A stretch of 64,000 bases of DNA from Rhizobium leguminosarum (lineage in GTDB: Bacteria > Pseudomonadota > Alphaproteobacteria > Rhizobiales > Rhizobiaceae): NCBI RefSeq assembly GCF_001679785.1, contig NZ_CP016286.1, positions 868,001 through 932,000 of the forward strand, written 5' to 3'. Of this stretch, positions 10,369-18,679 are shown in pieces. The translations under genes and the position numbers were made by a program. The notes under the pieces were generated by a model that saw nothing but the letters and a program-made list of their open reading frames with translations, was not told the origin of the DNA and searched no databases. The stretch's first letter is position 1. Each line of letters starts with the position of its first letter.

Positions 10369-11673
10369 ATGGCAGAGACAGCAGTGGACCGGAGTTCGAA
10401 ATCCGGCTTGGGTCCGGCTGGCAAGCCATTTTCCACCTTTGAACGCCTCGTGGCGTGGCGTTATCTGCGCGCCCGCCGCAAGGAAGCCTTCATATCGGTC
10501 ATCGCCGGCTTCTCTTTCGTCGGCATCATGCTCGGCGTTGCGACGCTGATCATCGTCATGGCCGTGATGAACGGCTTTCGCACCGAGCTCGTCTCGCGCA
10601 TCCTCGGCATCAACGGTCACATGATCGTCCAGCCGGTCGACGGCCCCTTCACCGATTATCCTGTCCTCAGCAGCAAGCTCGCCGCCGTACCGGGCGTCAA
10701 GATGGCGCTACCGCTCGTGGAAGGCCAGGTGCTCGCCTCCGCCCAGGCCGGCGGCAGCACCGGCGCTCTGGTGCGCGGCGCCCGCGCCGAGGATCTGACC
10801 AAGCTCAAGACGGTCTCCGACAACATCAAATCAGGCGATATGGTGGGGTATGCCTCTGGCGACGGCGTGCTGATCGGCAGCCGCATGGCCGACCAACTCG
10901 GTCTGCGCGTTGGCGATCTTATTACGCTGACGTCACCAGATGGAGACATTACGCCGATGGGCGTCAGCCCTCGCATCAAATCCTACAAGATCTCCGGCCT
11001 CTTCGAGATCGGCATGTCGGAATATGACTCCTCGATCATCTTCATGCCGCTCGAGGAAGCGCAGCTCTATTTCAATGCCGAGGGGCTGGTGCAGTCGATC
11101 GAGCTCTTCGTCGACAATCCCGACGATATCGACGATCTGAGGCCCAAGGTGGAGGAAGCGGCCGGCCGCCAGATCGCCATCACCGACTGGCGCCAGCGCA
11201 ACCAGACCTTCTTCTCGGCGCTGCAGGTCGAGCGCAACGTCATGTTCATGATCCTGACTCTGATCGTGCTTGTCGCGGCGCTGAATATTATCTCCGGCCT
11301 GATCATGCTGGTGAAGGACAAGGGCAGCGATATCGCCATCCTGCGCACCATGGGCGCCAGCGCCGGCGCGATCATGCGCATCTTTTTCATGACCGGGGCG
11401 GCGATCGGCATCGTCGGCACTATTGCCGGTGTGCTGCTCGGCGTTCTCGTCTGCGTCAACATCGAATCCGTCCGCCAGTTCTTCTCCTGGATCTCCGGCA
11501 CCGTGCTCTTCAATCCGCAGGTCTATTTCCTCAGCCAGCTGCCGGCCGAGATGGATCTGAGCGAAACGATCTCGATCGTCGTCATGGCGCTGACGCTGTC
11601 CTTCATCGCGACCATCTTCCCCGCCTGGCGTGCCTCCAAGCTCGATCCGGTGCAGGCCCTGCGCTACGAATAA
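10369..11673 (+). CDS. lolC: Lipoprotein-releasing ABC transporter permease LolC/LolE
   Basis: A 434-residue inner-membrane permease that, with LolD, extracts outer-membrane lipoproteins and passes them to LolA. It has a transmembrane helix at about residues 40-67 ([20 protein letters not shown]), a periplasmic MacB-like domain at about 70-285, and an FtsX domain with three helices at about 287-311, 335-363 and 402-422. The C-terminal [17 protein letters not shown] motif is a hallmark of the family. Alphaproteobacteria usually have one such permease in place of separate LolC and LolE, and only one is present here. RBS GGAGGCG precedes the ATG; lolD follows after 14 bp. Confidence 0.94.
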   Translation: MAETAVDRSSKSGLGPAGKPFSTFERLVAWRYLRARRKEAFISVIAGFSFVGIMLGVATLIIVMAVMNGFRTELVSRILGINGHMIVQPVDGPFTDYPVLSSKLAAVPGVKMALPLVEGQVLASAQAGGSTGALVRGARAEDLTKLKTVSDNIKSGDMVGYASGDGVLIGSRMADQLGLRVGDLITLTSPDGDITPMGVSPRIKSYKISGLFEIGMSEYDSSIIFMPLEEAQLYFNAEGLVQSIELFVDNPDDIDDLRPKVEEAAGRQIAITDWRQRNQTFFSALQVERNVMFMILTLIVLVAALNIISGLIMLVKDKGSDIAILRTMGASAGAIMRIFFMTGAAIGIVGTIAGVLLGVLVCVNIESVRQFFSWISGTVLFNPQVYFLSQLPAEMDLSETISIVVMALTLSFIATIFPAWRASKLDPVQALRYE

Positions 11674-11687
11674 GGAATGCCGCCTTC

Positions 11688-12371
11688 ATGAAACGCAACG
11701 TCGTTCTCCAGCTTACCGGCGTCGAGCGCCATTACGGGCAGGGCGGTACGCTGCTCTCGATCCTGAAGGGCGCGGATTTTTCAATATCGAAGGGAGAGAT
11801 TGTCGCTCTCGTCGCCCCTTCCGGCACCGGCAAGTCGACACTGCTGCATGTCGCCGGCCTGCTGGAGCATCCGGACGGCGGTGAGGTCAACATCAACGGC
11901 CATGCCTGTGACGGCCTGAGCGACGAGAAACGCACCGCCATCCGCCGCAGCGAAATCGGCTTCGTCTATCAGTTCCACCACCTGCTGCCGGAATTCTCGG
12001 CGCTCGAAAACATCATGATGCCGCAGCTGATCGCCGGGCTTTCCTGGAAGGAAGCCGGAGAGCGGGCCGGCCAGCTTCTCGATTATATGCGCATCGGCCA
12101 TCGTGGCTCGCATCGCCCCGGCGAGCTTTCCGGCGGCGAGCAGCAGCGCGTTGCGATTGCTCGCGCCGTCGCCAATGCGCCGACCCTGCTTCTTGCCGAC
12201 GAGCCGACCGGCAATCTCGACCCTGAGACGGCAAGCTATGTCTTCGACGCGCTGGAAGCGCTGGTGCGCCAGTCCGGCCTTGCTGCTCTCATCGCCACCC
12301 ACAATCACGAGCTCGCCCGCCGCATGGATCGGCGCGTGACGATCTCCGATGGCAAGATCGTCGATTTCTGA
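11688..12371 (+). CDS. lolD: Lipoprotein-releasing ABC transporter ATP-binding protein LolD
   Basis: This 227-residue ATPase powers lipoprotein release by the adjacent LolC-type permease. Walker A (PSGTGKST) is at residues 44-51, the signature LSGGEQQR at about 146-153, Walker [13 protein letters not shown] near 168-180, and the switch histidine in ATHNHELA near 205. The paired arrangement with lolC and the MacB/LolD-like signature support the assignment. An insertion sequence begins 55 bp after the stop, so any original downstream operon partner has been separated. Confidence 0.94.
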   Translation: MKRNVVLQLTGVERHYGQGGTLLSILKGADFSISKGEIVALVAPSGTGKSTLLHVAGLLEHPDGGEVNINGHACDGLSDEKRTAIRRSEIGFVYQFHHLLPEFSALENIMMPQLIAGLSWKEAGERAGQLLDYMRIGHRGSHRPGELSGGEQQRVAIARAVANAPTLLLADEPTGNLDPETASYVFDALEALVRQSGLAALIATHNHELARRMDRRVTISDGKIVDF

Positions 12372-12426
12372 GACTGCGGTCCATGGCAGTCCGGTTGACG
12401 CTGGTGACTGCCCCTCACCCTAAACT

Positions 12427-14090
12427 AGTTTCCGTCCATAAACGCTGGTTTTCTTGAGCTTGCAGCGCACTTGGGTTCCGCTTGGTGGCCGCTTTGAAGC
12501 CATGCGGTGTGGCTCATGGGTGCTAATTGCGGCGGCCAGGATTTCTGGTGGACATGCGCGCATTGGCAACTGCCGGCGTCACGCCGGTCCGGTTTTGGCT
12601 GGCGACATGGGATGTCAGGTCGGCCTGAGGCGGGCGAAGAGGGCGAGATTGTATGCGACCACCGAGGACCAGACATAAGCCTTGAAGTGGTCGAGCCCAC
12701 GCCAGGTGCAGCGCCCCAAGCCGTAGGCGCGTTTGAGGCAGGAGATGCCGGCCTCGATGCCGGCGCGGAAGTTGCGCAGCTTGCGATAGACCCAGCGGCT
12801 CTTGACCATGTCTTCGATCCTGAGGCCGCACTTCTTGTGGAAGGCCATGTCGCAGATGCCCCAGGCTTTGGCTCGGCTCAAATTATCGCGGCTGGCATAG
12901 CCGCCGTCGGCCGCCGCCTGACGCGGCGCCTCGCCCCAGATGCCGATGTGGCGTTCCAGCATCGGCAGCAAGCGCTCGCTGTCGGCCGGGTTGCCGGTTT
13001 CGACGACGAGGTCGAGGATCAGCCCGCTTGTGCCGGTGGTCAAATTGATCTTATGGCCATACTCGACGTCGCGGCTGCCTTTGACGATGATGTCGGCATG
13101 CGGCTCGAACAAACTGACCAGCTTGTCGCCAGCCGGCACCGCCTCGCCGGCCAGGACCCGCCGCTCGGTCTGGGCGATGATCCGTTCGATCAGCGGCTTA
13201 TAGTGGCGGAGTTGGGCCTGCCAGAGTTCGACCGCCGGGCCCGCCGCCAAGGGCAGTTGCGCCGCCGCCTGTTCGAGATAGCTCAAGGTGGTGCGCGTGA
13301 TCCTGAGCAGCGCGCGATAGTGCTGAACTCGTTTCGGACGACCGCGGGTAAATTGGATCGCCCGGGATCGCTTCTTCGCCGCGCGGCAGTGATCGTGCCA
13401 TGAGATGGCGCTGCCCAAGGAAGCCGCCTGCTGCAACAGCCGCACCATCACCCGCACGCAGTCCCACAAAAGACTACTGTCGCTCGGTTCGTGCATCAGC
13501 GCCGAAGTGACGGTGCTGTCGATGCGCACGACCTTGCCGCGTTCCACCTTGTCCTGCCGGGCGCTCGTCAACAGCACGCGATTGATCGCTTCAAAGGTCC
13601 CGGCCCGGATCGCGCTGATCGTCTTGTGCAAGACCGACTTCTTCGGGTTCCACCCCCACGGCAGCCGGGCAAAGGCCCGGAACGAGGCGGAATCTTCCAG
13701 ATGAAAGGCCAACTCCTCATAACTCAACTGACGGTGTTGTTTGAGCAGGGCGCAACGCAGCACGGCCTCCGCCGGCAGGCCCTCGCGGCCGGTCTCCTTG
13801 ACGCCGTGGCGGCGCAGGTCCTGCGCTACCAGCCCGAGCAGATCACGATGCTCATCCAGCCATTGCGACATGGCTTTCAGCTCGCGGCCGATCTCGTGTT
13901 CGGCGAAAAGATCGAATATATTGGCTTGGACGGTGCGTTCTTGGCGCATTGTCGGCTCCGGCGGTTGCGGGTTTGTCTTTAGAATCAATGGCTTGATCTA
14001 AAGTATACCTGAAACCGCCGGGCTTTGCCCGTCGCAATATCGCTATTCCTCCAATAATTTCAGTGGTTTACCGTTTGTGGACGGGCACTA
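12427..14090. mobile_element. Insertion sequence with ISNCY-like transposase
   Basis: About 1.66 kb bounded by imperfect inverted repeats. The left end starts TAGTTTCCGTCCATAAACG (12427) and the right end, read inward on the minus strand from 14090, starts TAGTGCCCGTCCACAAACG, matching in 17 of the first 21 positions. The element contains one transposase on the minus strand. I see no convincing target duplication longer than a TA dinucleotide at the edges. It sits between lolD and the SOS-controlled DUF5680 gene and disrupts no visible frame. Exact ends are uncertain by a few bases. Confidence 0.85.
12615..13949 (-). CDS. ISNCY-family-like transposase
   Basis: A 444-residue protein that I recognise as an ISNCY-type (IS5-related) DDE transposase. 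It opens with RQERTVQANIFDLF and an N-terminal region with GLPAEAVLRCALLKQHRQLSYEELAFHL, typical of IS5-like DDE transposases. Candidate catalytic aspartates lie in VVRIDSTVTSALMH and AAADGGYASRDNL. The frame is intact, so the copy may be active. I chose the ATG at 13949, with GGAG eight bases upstream; a TTG at 13988 would add 13 residues. Family naming is from memory and could be IS5-group in a formal scheme. Confidence 0.85.
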   Translation of the reverse strand: MRQERTVQANIFDLFAEHEIGRELKAMSQWLDEHRDLLGLVAQDLRRHGVKETGREGLPAEAVLRCALLKQHRQLSYEELAFHLEDSASFRAFARLPWGWNPKKSVLHKTISAIRAGTFEAINRVLLTSARQDKVERGKVVRIDSTVTSALMHEPSDSSLLWDCVRVMVRLLQQAASLGSAISWHDHCRAAKKRSRAIQFTRGRPKRVQHYRALLRITRTTLSYLEQAAAQLPLAAGPAVELWQAQLRHYKPLIERIIAQTERRVLAGEAVPAGDKLVSLFEPHADIIVKGSRDVEYGHKINLTTGTSGLILDLVVETGNPADSERLLPMLERHIGIWGEAPRQAAADGGYASRDNLSRAKAWGICDMAFHKKCGLRIEDMVKSRWVYRKLRNFRAGIEAGISCLKRAYGLGRCTWRGLDHFKAYVWSSVVAYNLALFARLRPT

Positions 14091-14214
14091 ACCTACCGGG
14101 GTCGAGCCACTCGTCTCGCCCCAGGCAGAGGTGGAGGCAGCCGGATGAGGGCTAATCTCGCCGACCTCCTGGCGGGATATTATGCACTTTTAACAGAACA
14201 GCCGTGGGCCATAA

Positions 14215-14679
14215 TCAGGGGATGACCAGCCCGCCGCGATAATCGAGCATATAGGCCTTCTGGCCATCGACCATGATGCATTCGTGGCCGATGAACCGCT
14301 CGCAGCCGCCTTCGCTGCTGTCGATATAGCGGCCGAACGGATGGTCGAATTCCATCCCGCCAAGAAACCGGCCCTCGCGATACATCGCCGAAAGTGCGGC
14401 CTTGATCACTGCTCCGGCTGCTGTGCCGTCGATGAGCTCAGGCGCAATGACGCAGCCGAAATAATTCATCGCCCAGACGGGCTCGTCGGCAAGCCACACC
14501 ACTTCCTGTCCGGCGAAATCGGTCCCGCCGAAATAGCTGTCGAGATAGCGCCAGTCGCCGCGTTCGTAACCGATATCGTGGGCACCCGGCCGACAGGACG
14601 CGCGCGCCACGCCGCCGCCGACATAGGTCGCAGCCTTCGCCTCCACGACGAATTCGTTCAGCATCGCAATATCGAGCAT
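14215..14679 (-). CDS. DUF5680 domain protein under an SOS box
   Basis: A 154-residue soluble protein of the DUF5680 family, whose function is unknown. Family hallmarks are the N-terminal LNEFVVEAKAATYVGGG, then YERGDWRYLDSYFGGTDFAGQEVVW, PVWAMNYFG, MYREGRFLGG and the C-terminal YMLDYRGGLV. No signal peptide or membrane helix is visible. The ATG at 14679 has a strong GAGGAG seven bases upstream; the open frame continues to 14826 but lacks a comparable start. A perfect GTTC-N7-GTTC box lies 50-64 bp upstream of the start, so LexA control is predicted. It is divergent from the 28-residue peptide gene at 14978. Confidence 0.85.
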   Translation of the reverse strand: MLDIAMLNEFVVEAKAATYVGGGVARASCRPGAHDIGYERGDWRYLDSYFGGTDFAGQEVVWLADEPVWAMNYFGCVIAPELIDGTAAGAVIKAALSAMYREGRFLGGMEFDHPFGRYIDSSEGGCERFIGHECIMVDGQKAYMLDYRGGLVIP

Positions 14680-14728
14680 GTCATTCTCCTCTCGGCCCGA
14701 TGCTGGCAAATATGCCGCGGTATGTAAA

Positions 14729-14743
14729 GAACAAAAAGGGAAC
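14729..14743 (-). promoter_or_regulatory. SOS (LexA) box for the DUF5680 gene
   Basis: On the minus strand the sequence is GTTCCCTTTTTGTTC, an exact GTTC-N7-GTTC, which is the published alphaproteobacterial LexA operator consensus. It lies 50-64 bp upstream of the DUF5680 start codon, a normal operator position. Confidence 0.75.
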
Positions 14744-14920
14744 ATAGGTGAGAAATAAAGAGTCGCCCTGAGGAGGTCTGCCGCCTGAGCACCATGACCG
14801 ATCTGCGGCGGATCGGGAAAGGGCAAGGCTGCTGCCGATCACATCGGGCGCCGGCCCTTAGCCGATTCGTCGCCTATTTCCTGGGATTTTCGAACACAAG
14901 AAAGAAGGAAAAGATTCCTG

Positions 14921-14949
14921 TTGACAACAGAACATACATGGAACAAATT
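14921..14949 (+). promoter_or_regulatory. Promoter overlapped by an SOS (LexA) box
   Basis: TTGACA at 14921-14926, a 17-bp spacer and a weak -10 CAAATT at 14944-14949. The spacer and -10 are covered by GAACATACATGGAAC (14930-14944), a perfect GAAC-N7-GAAC, which is the alphaproteobacterial LexA box in the opposite orientation. It is positioned to repress the peptide gene starting at 14978. A further half-site-like AAAC follows at the same 7-base spacing. Confidence 0.72.
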
Positions 14950-14977
14950 GAAAACATAACGAGTAAAGGAGAGCCCG

Positions 14978-15064
14978 ATGACTGACATGATCCGTGATAT
15001 CGCAGCATTCACCTCCATCGCAATGTTCGTTGCCAGCTTCTCGCTCATCGTCATGGCGCTCTAA
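14978..15064 (+). CDS. 28-residue membrane peptide under SOS control (predicted)
   Basis: A short frame encoding 28 residues, beginning MTDMIRDI and ending LIVMAL before TAA. Residues about 9-28 form one uninterrupted hydrophobic helix with small residues, long enough to span the inner membrane; the N-terminus is short and charged. A strong ribosome binding site AAAGGAGA lies eight bases upstream of the ATG. The promoter carries a perfect LexA box, and a 10-bp hairpin follows the stop by 10 bases. Size, topology and SOS control resemble TisB of E. coli (29 residues), but no sequence homology is claimed. The coding call is inference from RBS, hydrophobicity and operator. Confidence 0.65.
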   Translation: MTDMIRDIAAFTSIAMFVASFSLIVMAL

Positions 15065-15074
15065 ACTTTTCAGG

Positions 15075-15099
15075 GGACCGCATGGTAATCATGCGGTCC
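15075..15099 (+). terminator. Hairpin after the SOS peptide gene
   Basis: A perfect 10-bp stem GGACCGCATG / CATGCGGTCC with loop GTAAT, starting 10 bases after the peptide stop codon. There is no U run after it, so it may be a rho-independent-like stop of low efficiency or an mRNA-stabilising structure. Confidence 0.5.
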
Positions 15100-15181
15100 G
15101 GACGCGGGACTTCTTCTGGACATCATCGCCCTCTATGCCGACAATGCGTCCGATTCATTCGGGTGATTGGGAAGGCATGTT

Positions 15182-18100
15182 ATGGCGGATACGGCAAAGG
15201 GTTCAACGGGTGAGGCGACCGGCGGTACGCCGGGTTTCATCCACCTGAGGGTCCATTCCGCCTATTCGCTTCTCGAGGGCGCCCTGCCGCTGAAGAAGAT
15301 CCTCTACAAGGCGACCGGCGACAGCCAGCCGGCGATTGCGATTACCGACACCAACAATCTGTTTGTCGCCCTCGAATTCTCCCAGAAGGCGATGGAGGAC
15401 GGCCTGCAGCCGATCATCGGCTGTCAGGTCTCGATCGATATGGGAGACGGGTTGGAAACGGAAAAGCGCGGCGGCCAGCAGGCCCTGGTCAAGCTGCCGG
15501 CGATCGTTCTTCTTGCCGCGACGGATGCCGGTTACGAACGGCTGGTCGATCTTGTCAGCCGGGCCTATCTCGGCGGCGAGAGCAACCAGGCCGTTCATAT
15601 CAGCGCCTCCTGGCTTGAGGAGGCAGGCACGGAAGGGCTGATCGCATTGAGCGGCGCCTTGACCGGGCCGGTCGACGTGGCGATCAAGGAAGGCCATCCC
15701 GCTCAGGCGGAAGCCCGGCTGCTCACGCTCAAGCGCCTCTTCGGCGATAGGCTCTATGTCGAGCTGCAGCGGCACGGCACCTACGACAAGCGGCACGAGC
15801 AGAAGATTATCGGGCTCGCCTATGCCCACGACCTGCCGCTGGTTGCGACCAACGAGGCCTTCTTTCCGACCCGCGACGATTACGACGCCCATGATGCGCT
15901 GATGGCGGTCGCGCACAACGCCATCGTCTCCGACGACAGCCGCTTTCGCCTGACGCCGGATCACTATCTGAAGAGCCGGGCCGAGATGGTCAAGCTTTTC
16001 GCCGACCTGCCGGAAGCACTGGAAAATACGATCGAGATTGCCACGCGCTGCTCCTTCGTGCTGAAGACGCGAAAGCCGATCCTGCCACGCTTCACCGGGG
16101 CGACCGACGATGCCGAGGAGGCCGAACGCGCCGAGGCGAGCGAGCTGCGCCGCCAGGCGGTCGAAGGACTGGATATGCGGCTTGCAACGCTCGGCATGTC
16201 GCCGGGTTACGAGGAAAAGGATTATCGCGAACGGCTGGATTTCGAGCTCAGCGTCATCGAGCGCATGCGTTTTCCCGGTTACTTCCTGATCGTTGCCGAC
16301 TTCATCAAATGGGCCAAGCAGCATGACATTCCGGTCGGTCCCGGCCGCGGTTCGGGCGCCGGCTCGCTGGTCGCCTATGCATTGACGATCACCGACGTCG
16401 ATCCCTTGCGTTTTTCGCTGCTCTTCGAGCGCTTCCTCAATCCGGAACGCGTCTCGATGCCGGACTTCGACATCGATTTCTGCCAGGACCGCCGCGAAGA
16501 GGTGATCCGCTATGTCCAGGCCAAGTATGGCCGCGAGCAGGTGGCGCAGATCATCACTTTCGGTTCGCTGCAAGCGCGCGCCGCCCTTCGCGACGTCGGC
16601 CGCGTGCTGGAAATGCCCTATGGCCAGGTCGACAAGATCTGCAAACTCGTGCCGAACAATCCCGCCAATCCGACGCCGCTGTCCAAGGCGATCGAGGAGG
16701 AGCCGAAGCTGCAGGAGGAGGCGGCAAAGGAACCTGTTGTCGCGCGGCTGCTTGATATCGCCCAGAAGATCGAGGGGCTTTACCGCCATGCCTCGACCCA
16801 TGCCGCCGGCATCGTCATCGGCGACCGGCCGCTTTCCAAGCTGGTGCCGATGTATCGCGATCCGCGTTCGGACATGCCGGTCACCCAGTTCAACATGAAA
16901 TGGGTGGAGCAGGCAGGTCTCGTCAAGTTCGACTTCCTCGGCCTGAAGACGCTGACCGTGCTGAAGGTCGCGGTCGATTTCGTCGCCAAGCTTGGCGTCA
17001 AGGTCGATCTCGCGGCCATTCCTCTCGACGACAAGAAGACCTACGAGATGCTGTCGCGCGGCGAGACGGTCGGCGTGTTCCAGGTGGAAAGTGCCGGCAT
17101 GCGCAAGGCGCTGATCGGCATGAAGCCGGACTGCATCGAGGACATCATCGCGCTGGTGGCGCTCTATCGTCCTGGCCCGATGGAGAATATCCCGACCTAC
17201 AATGCCCGCAAGCACGGCGAAGAAGAGCTGGAATCGATCCATCCGATGATCGACCACCTGCTCAAGGAAACGCAAGGCGTCATCGTTTATCAGGAACAGG
17301 TGATGCAGATCGCCCAGGTACTATCAGGCTATTCGCTTGGCGAAGCCGACCTTCTGCGCCGCGCCATGGGCAAGAAGATCAAGGCCGAGATGGACCAGCA
17401 GCGCGAACGCTTCGTCGTTGGCGCGGTCAAGAATGGCGTATCGAAGCCGCAGGCCGACAATATCTTCGAACTGCTGGCGAAGTTCGCCAATTACGGCTTC
17501 AACAAGTCGCATGCCGCCGCCTATGCCATCGTCTCCTACCAGACGGCCTACATGAAGGCGCATTACCCGGTCGAATTCCTCGCCGCCTCGATGACGCTCG
17601 ACATGTCCAACACCGAAAAGGTCAATGATTTCCGTCAGGATGCCAAGCGCCTCGGCATCGAGGTGATCGCACCCTCGGTGCAGAGCTCCTTCCGCCATTT
17701 CGAGACCGGCGACAACCGCATCTATTACGCGCTCGCCGCCCTCAAGGGCGTCGGCGAATCCGCCGTCGACCATATCGTCGAGGTGCGTGGCGACAAGCCC
17801 TTTGCCAGCATCGAGGATTTCTGCCTGCGCATCGATCCGCGCCAGGTCAATCGTCGCGTGCTCGAAAGCCTGATCTATGCCGGCGCCTTCGATTGTTTCG
17901 ACATGGACCGCGCCCAGCTGGCAGCCGGCCTCGACCGTGTTCTCGGTTATGCCCAGCGCGCCCAGGAGAACAAGCTGAGCGGCCAGTCGGATATTTTCGG
18001 CAGTACGCTGACGTCGGGGCCTGAGAAGATCTCCCTGCCGCCGTTCTCGCCCTGGCTCCCCTCCGAGCGGCTGCTCAAGGAATTCCAGGTGCTGGGCTTC

Positions 18101-18679
18101 TATCTGACGGCCCACCCGCTCGATTCCTACAACAACATCCTGCAGAAGATGCGGGTGCAGACCTTTGCCGAGTTTTCCGCCGCCATCAAACAGGGCGCGG
18201 CCAATGCGCGGCTTGCCGGTACCGTCATCTCGAAGCAGGAGCGCAAGACTCGCACCGGCAACAAGATGGGCATCATCGTCTTCTCCGATTCTTCGGGCCA
18301 GTTCGAAGCGGTGCTGTTTTCGGAAATGCTGAACCAGTATCGCGACGTGCTCGAATCGGGAAAATCCTTCGTGCTGACTGCGACGGGCGAGGAGCGGCCG
18401 GAGGGCATCGGCCTGCGCATCCAGACGATCCAGTCGCTGGAGGAAAAGTCACTGCAGATGCAGAAGGCGCTGCGCGTCTATGTCCGCGATTCCGGACCGC
18501 TGCGGATGGTCGCCGGCCATCTGAACGCCAAGGGCGACGGCCTCGTCTCCTTCATCGTCATCAAGGAGGATGGCAAACGCGAGGTGGAAGTGGCGCTGCC
18601 GGAGAAATACCGCATCACGCCGGAGATTGCCGCCGCCCTTCGCGCCGCCCCGGGGGTCGTCGACGTCGAGCTCGTCTGA
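15182..18679 (+). CDS. dnaE: DNA polymerase III subunit alpha
   Basis: This 1165-residue replicative polymerase catalytic subunit synthesises both strands at the fork. The N-terminal PHP domain begins FIHLRVHSAYSLLEGALP (about residues 19-36). The palm carries GPGRGSGAGSLVAYAL (about 385-400) and PDFDIDFCQDRREEVI near 428-443, with the catalytic aspartates. Thumb and fingers, helix-hairpin-helix and OB-fold (tRNA_anti, about 1010-1090) regions follow in the usual order. Length is that of dnaE1, not the shorter imuB-associated dnaE2. The ATG at 15182 has GGAAGG six bases upstream; a TTG at 15167 is also in frame. It ends one base before the convergent transpeptidase stop. Confidence 0.96.
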   Translation: MADTAKGSTGEATGGTPGFIHLRVHSAYSLLEGALPLKKILYKATGDSQPAIAITDTNNLFVALEFSQKAMEDGLQPIIGCQVSIDMGDGLETEKRGGQQALVKLPAIVLLAATDAGYERLVDLVSRAYLGGESNQAVHISASWLEEAGTEGLIALSGALTGPVDVAIKEGHPAQAEARLLTLKRLFGDRLYVELQRHGTYDKRHEQKIIGLAYAHDLPLVATNEAFFPTRDDYDAHDALMAVAHNAIVSDDSRFRLTPDHYLKSRAEMVKLFADLPEALENTIEIATRCSFVLKTRKPILPRFTGATDDAEEAERAEASELRRQAVEGLDMRLATLGMSPGYEEKDYRERLDFELSVIERMRFPGYFLIVADFIKWAKQHDIPVGPGRGSGAGSLVAYALTITDVDPLRFSLLFERFLNPERVSMPDFDIDFCQDRREEVIRYVQAKYGREQVAQIITFGSLQARAALRDVGRVLEMPYGQVDKICKLVPNNPANPTPLSKAIEEEPKLQEEAAKEPVVARLLDIAQKIEGLYRHASTHAAGIVIGDRPLSKLVPMYRDPRSDMPVTQFNMKWVEQAGLVKFDFLGLKTLTVLKVAVDFVAKLGVKVDLAAIPLDDKKTYEMLSRGETVGVFQVESAGMRKALIGMKPDCIEDIIALVALYRPGPMENIPTYNARKHGEEELESIHPMIDHLLKETQGVIVYQEQVMQIAQVLSGYSLGEADLLRRAMGKKIKAEMDQQRERFVVGAVKNGVSKPQADNIFELLAKFANYGFNKSHAAAYAIVSYQTAYMKAHYPVEFLAASMTLDMSNTEKVNDFRQDAKRLGIEVIAPSVQSSFRHFETGDNRIYYALAALKGVGESAVDHIVEVRGDKPFASIEDFCLRIDPRQVNRRVLESLIYAGAFDCFDMDRAQLAAGLDRVLGYAQRAQENKLSGQSDIFGSTLTSGPEKISLPPFSPWLPSERLLKEFQVLGFYLTAHPLDSYNNILQKMRVQTFAEFSAAIKQGAANARLAGTVISKQERKTRTGNKMGIIVFSDSSGQFEAVLFSEMLNQYRDVLESGKSFVLTATGEERPEGIGLRIQTIQSLEEKSLQMQKALRVYVRDSGPLRMVAGHLNAKGDGLVSFIVIKEDGKREVEVALPEKYRITPEIAAALRAAPGVVDVELV

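Noticed and set aside
15167..15181. TTG start for dnaE five codons upstream.
   Set aside because: The GGAAGG Shine-Dalgarno lies inside those codons and is well spaced for the ATG at 15182.
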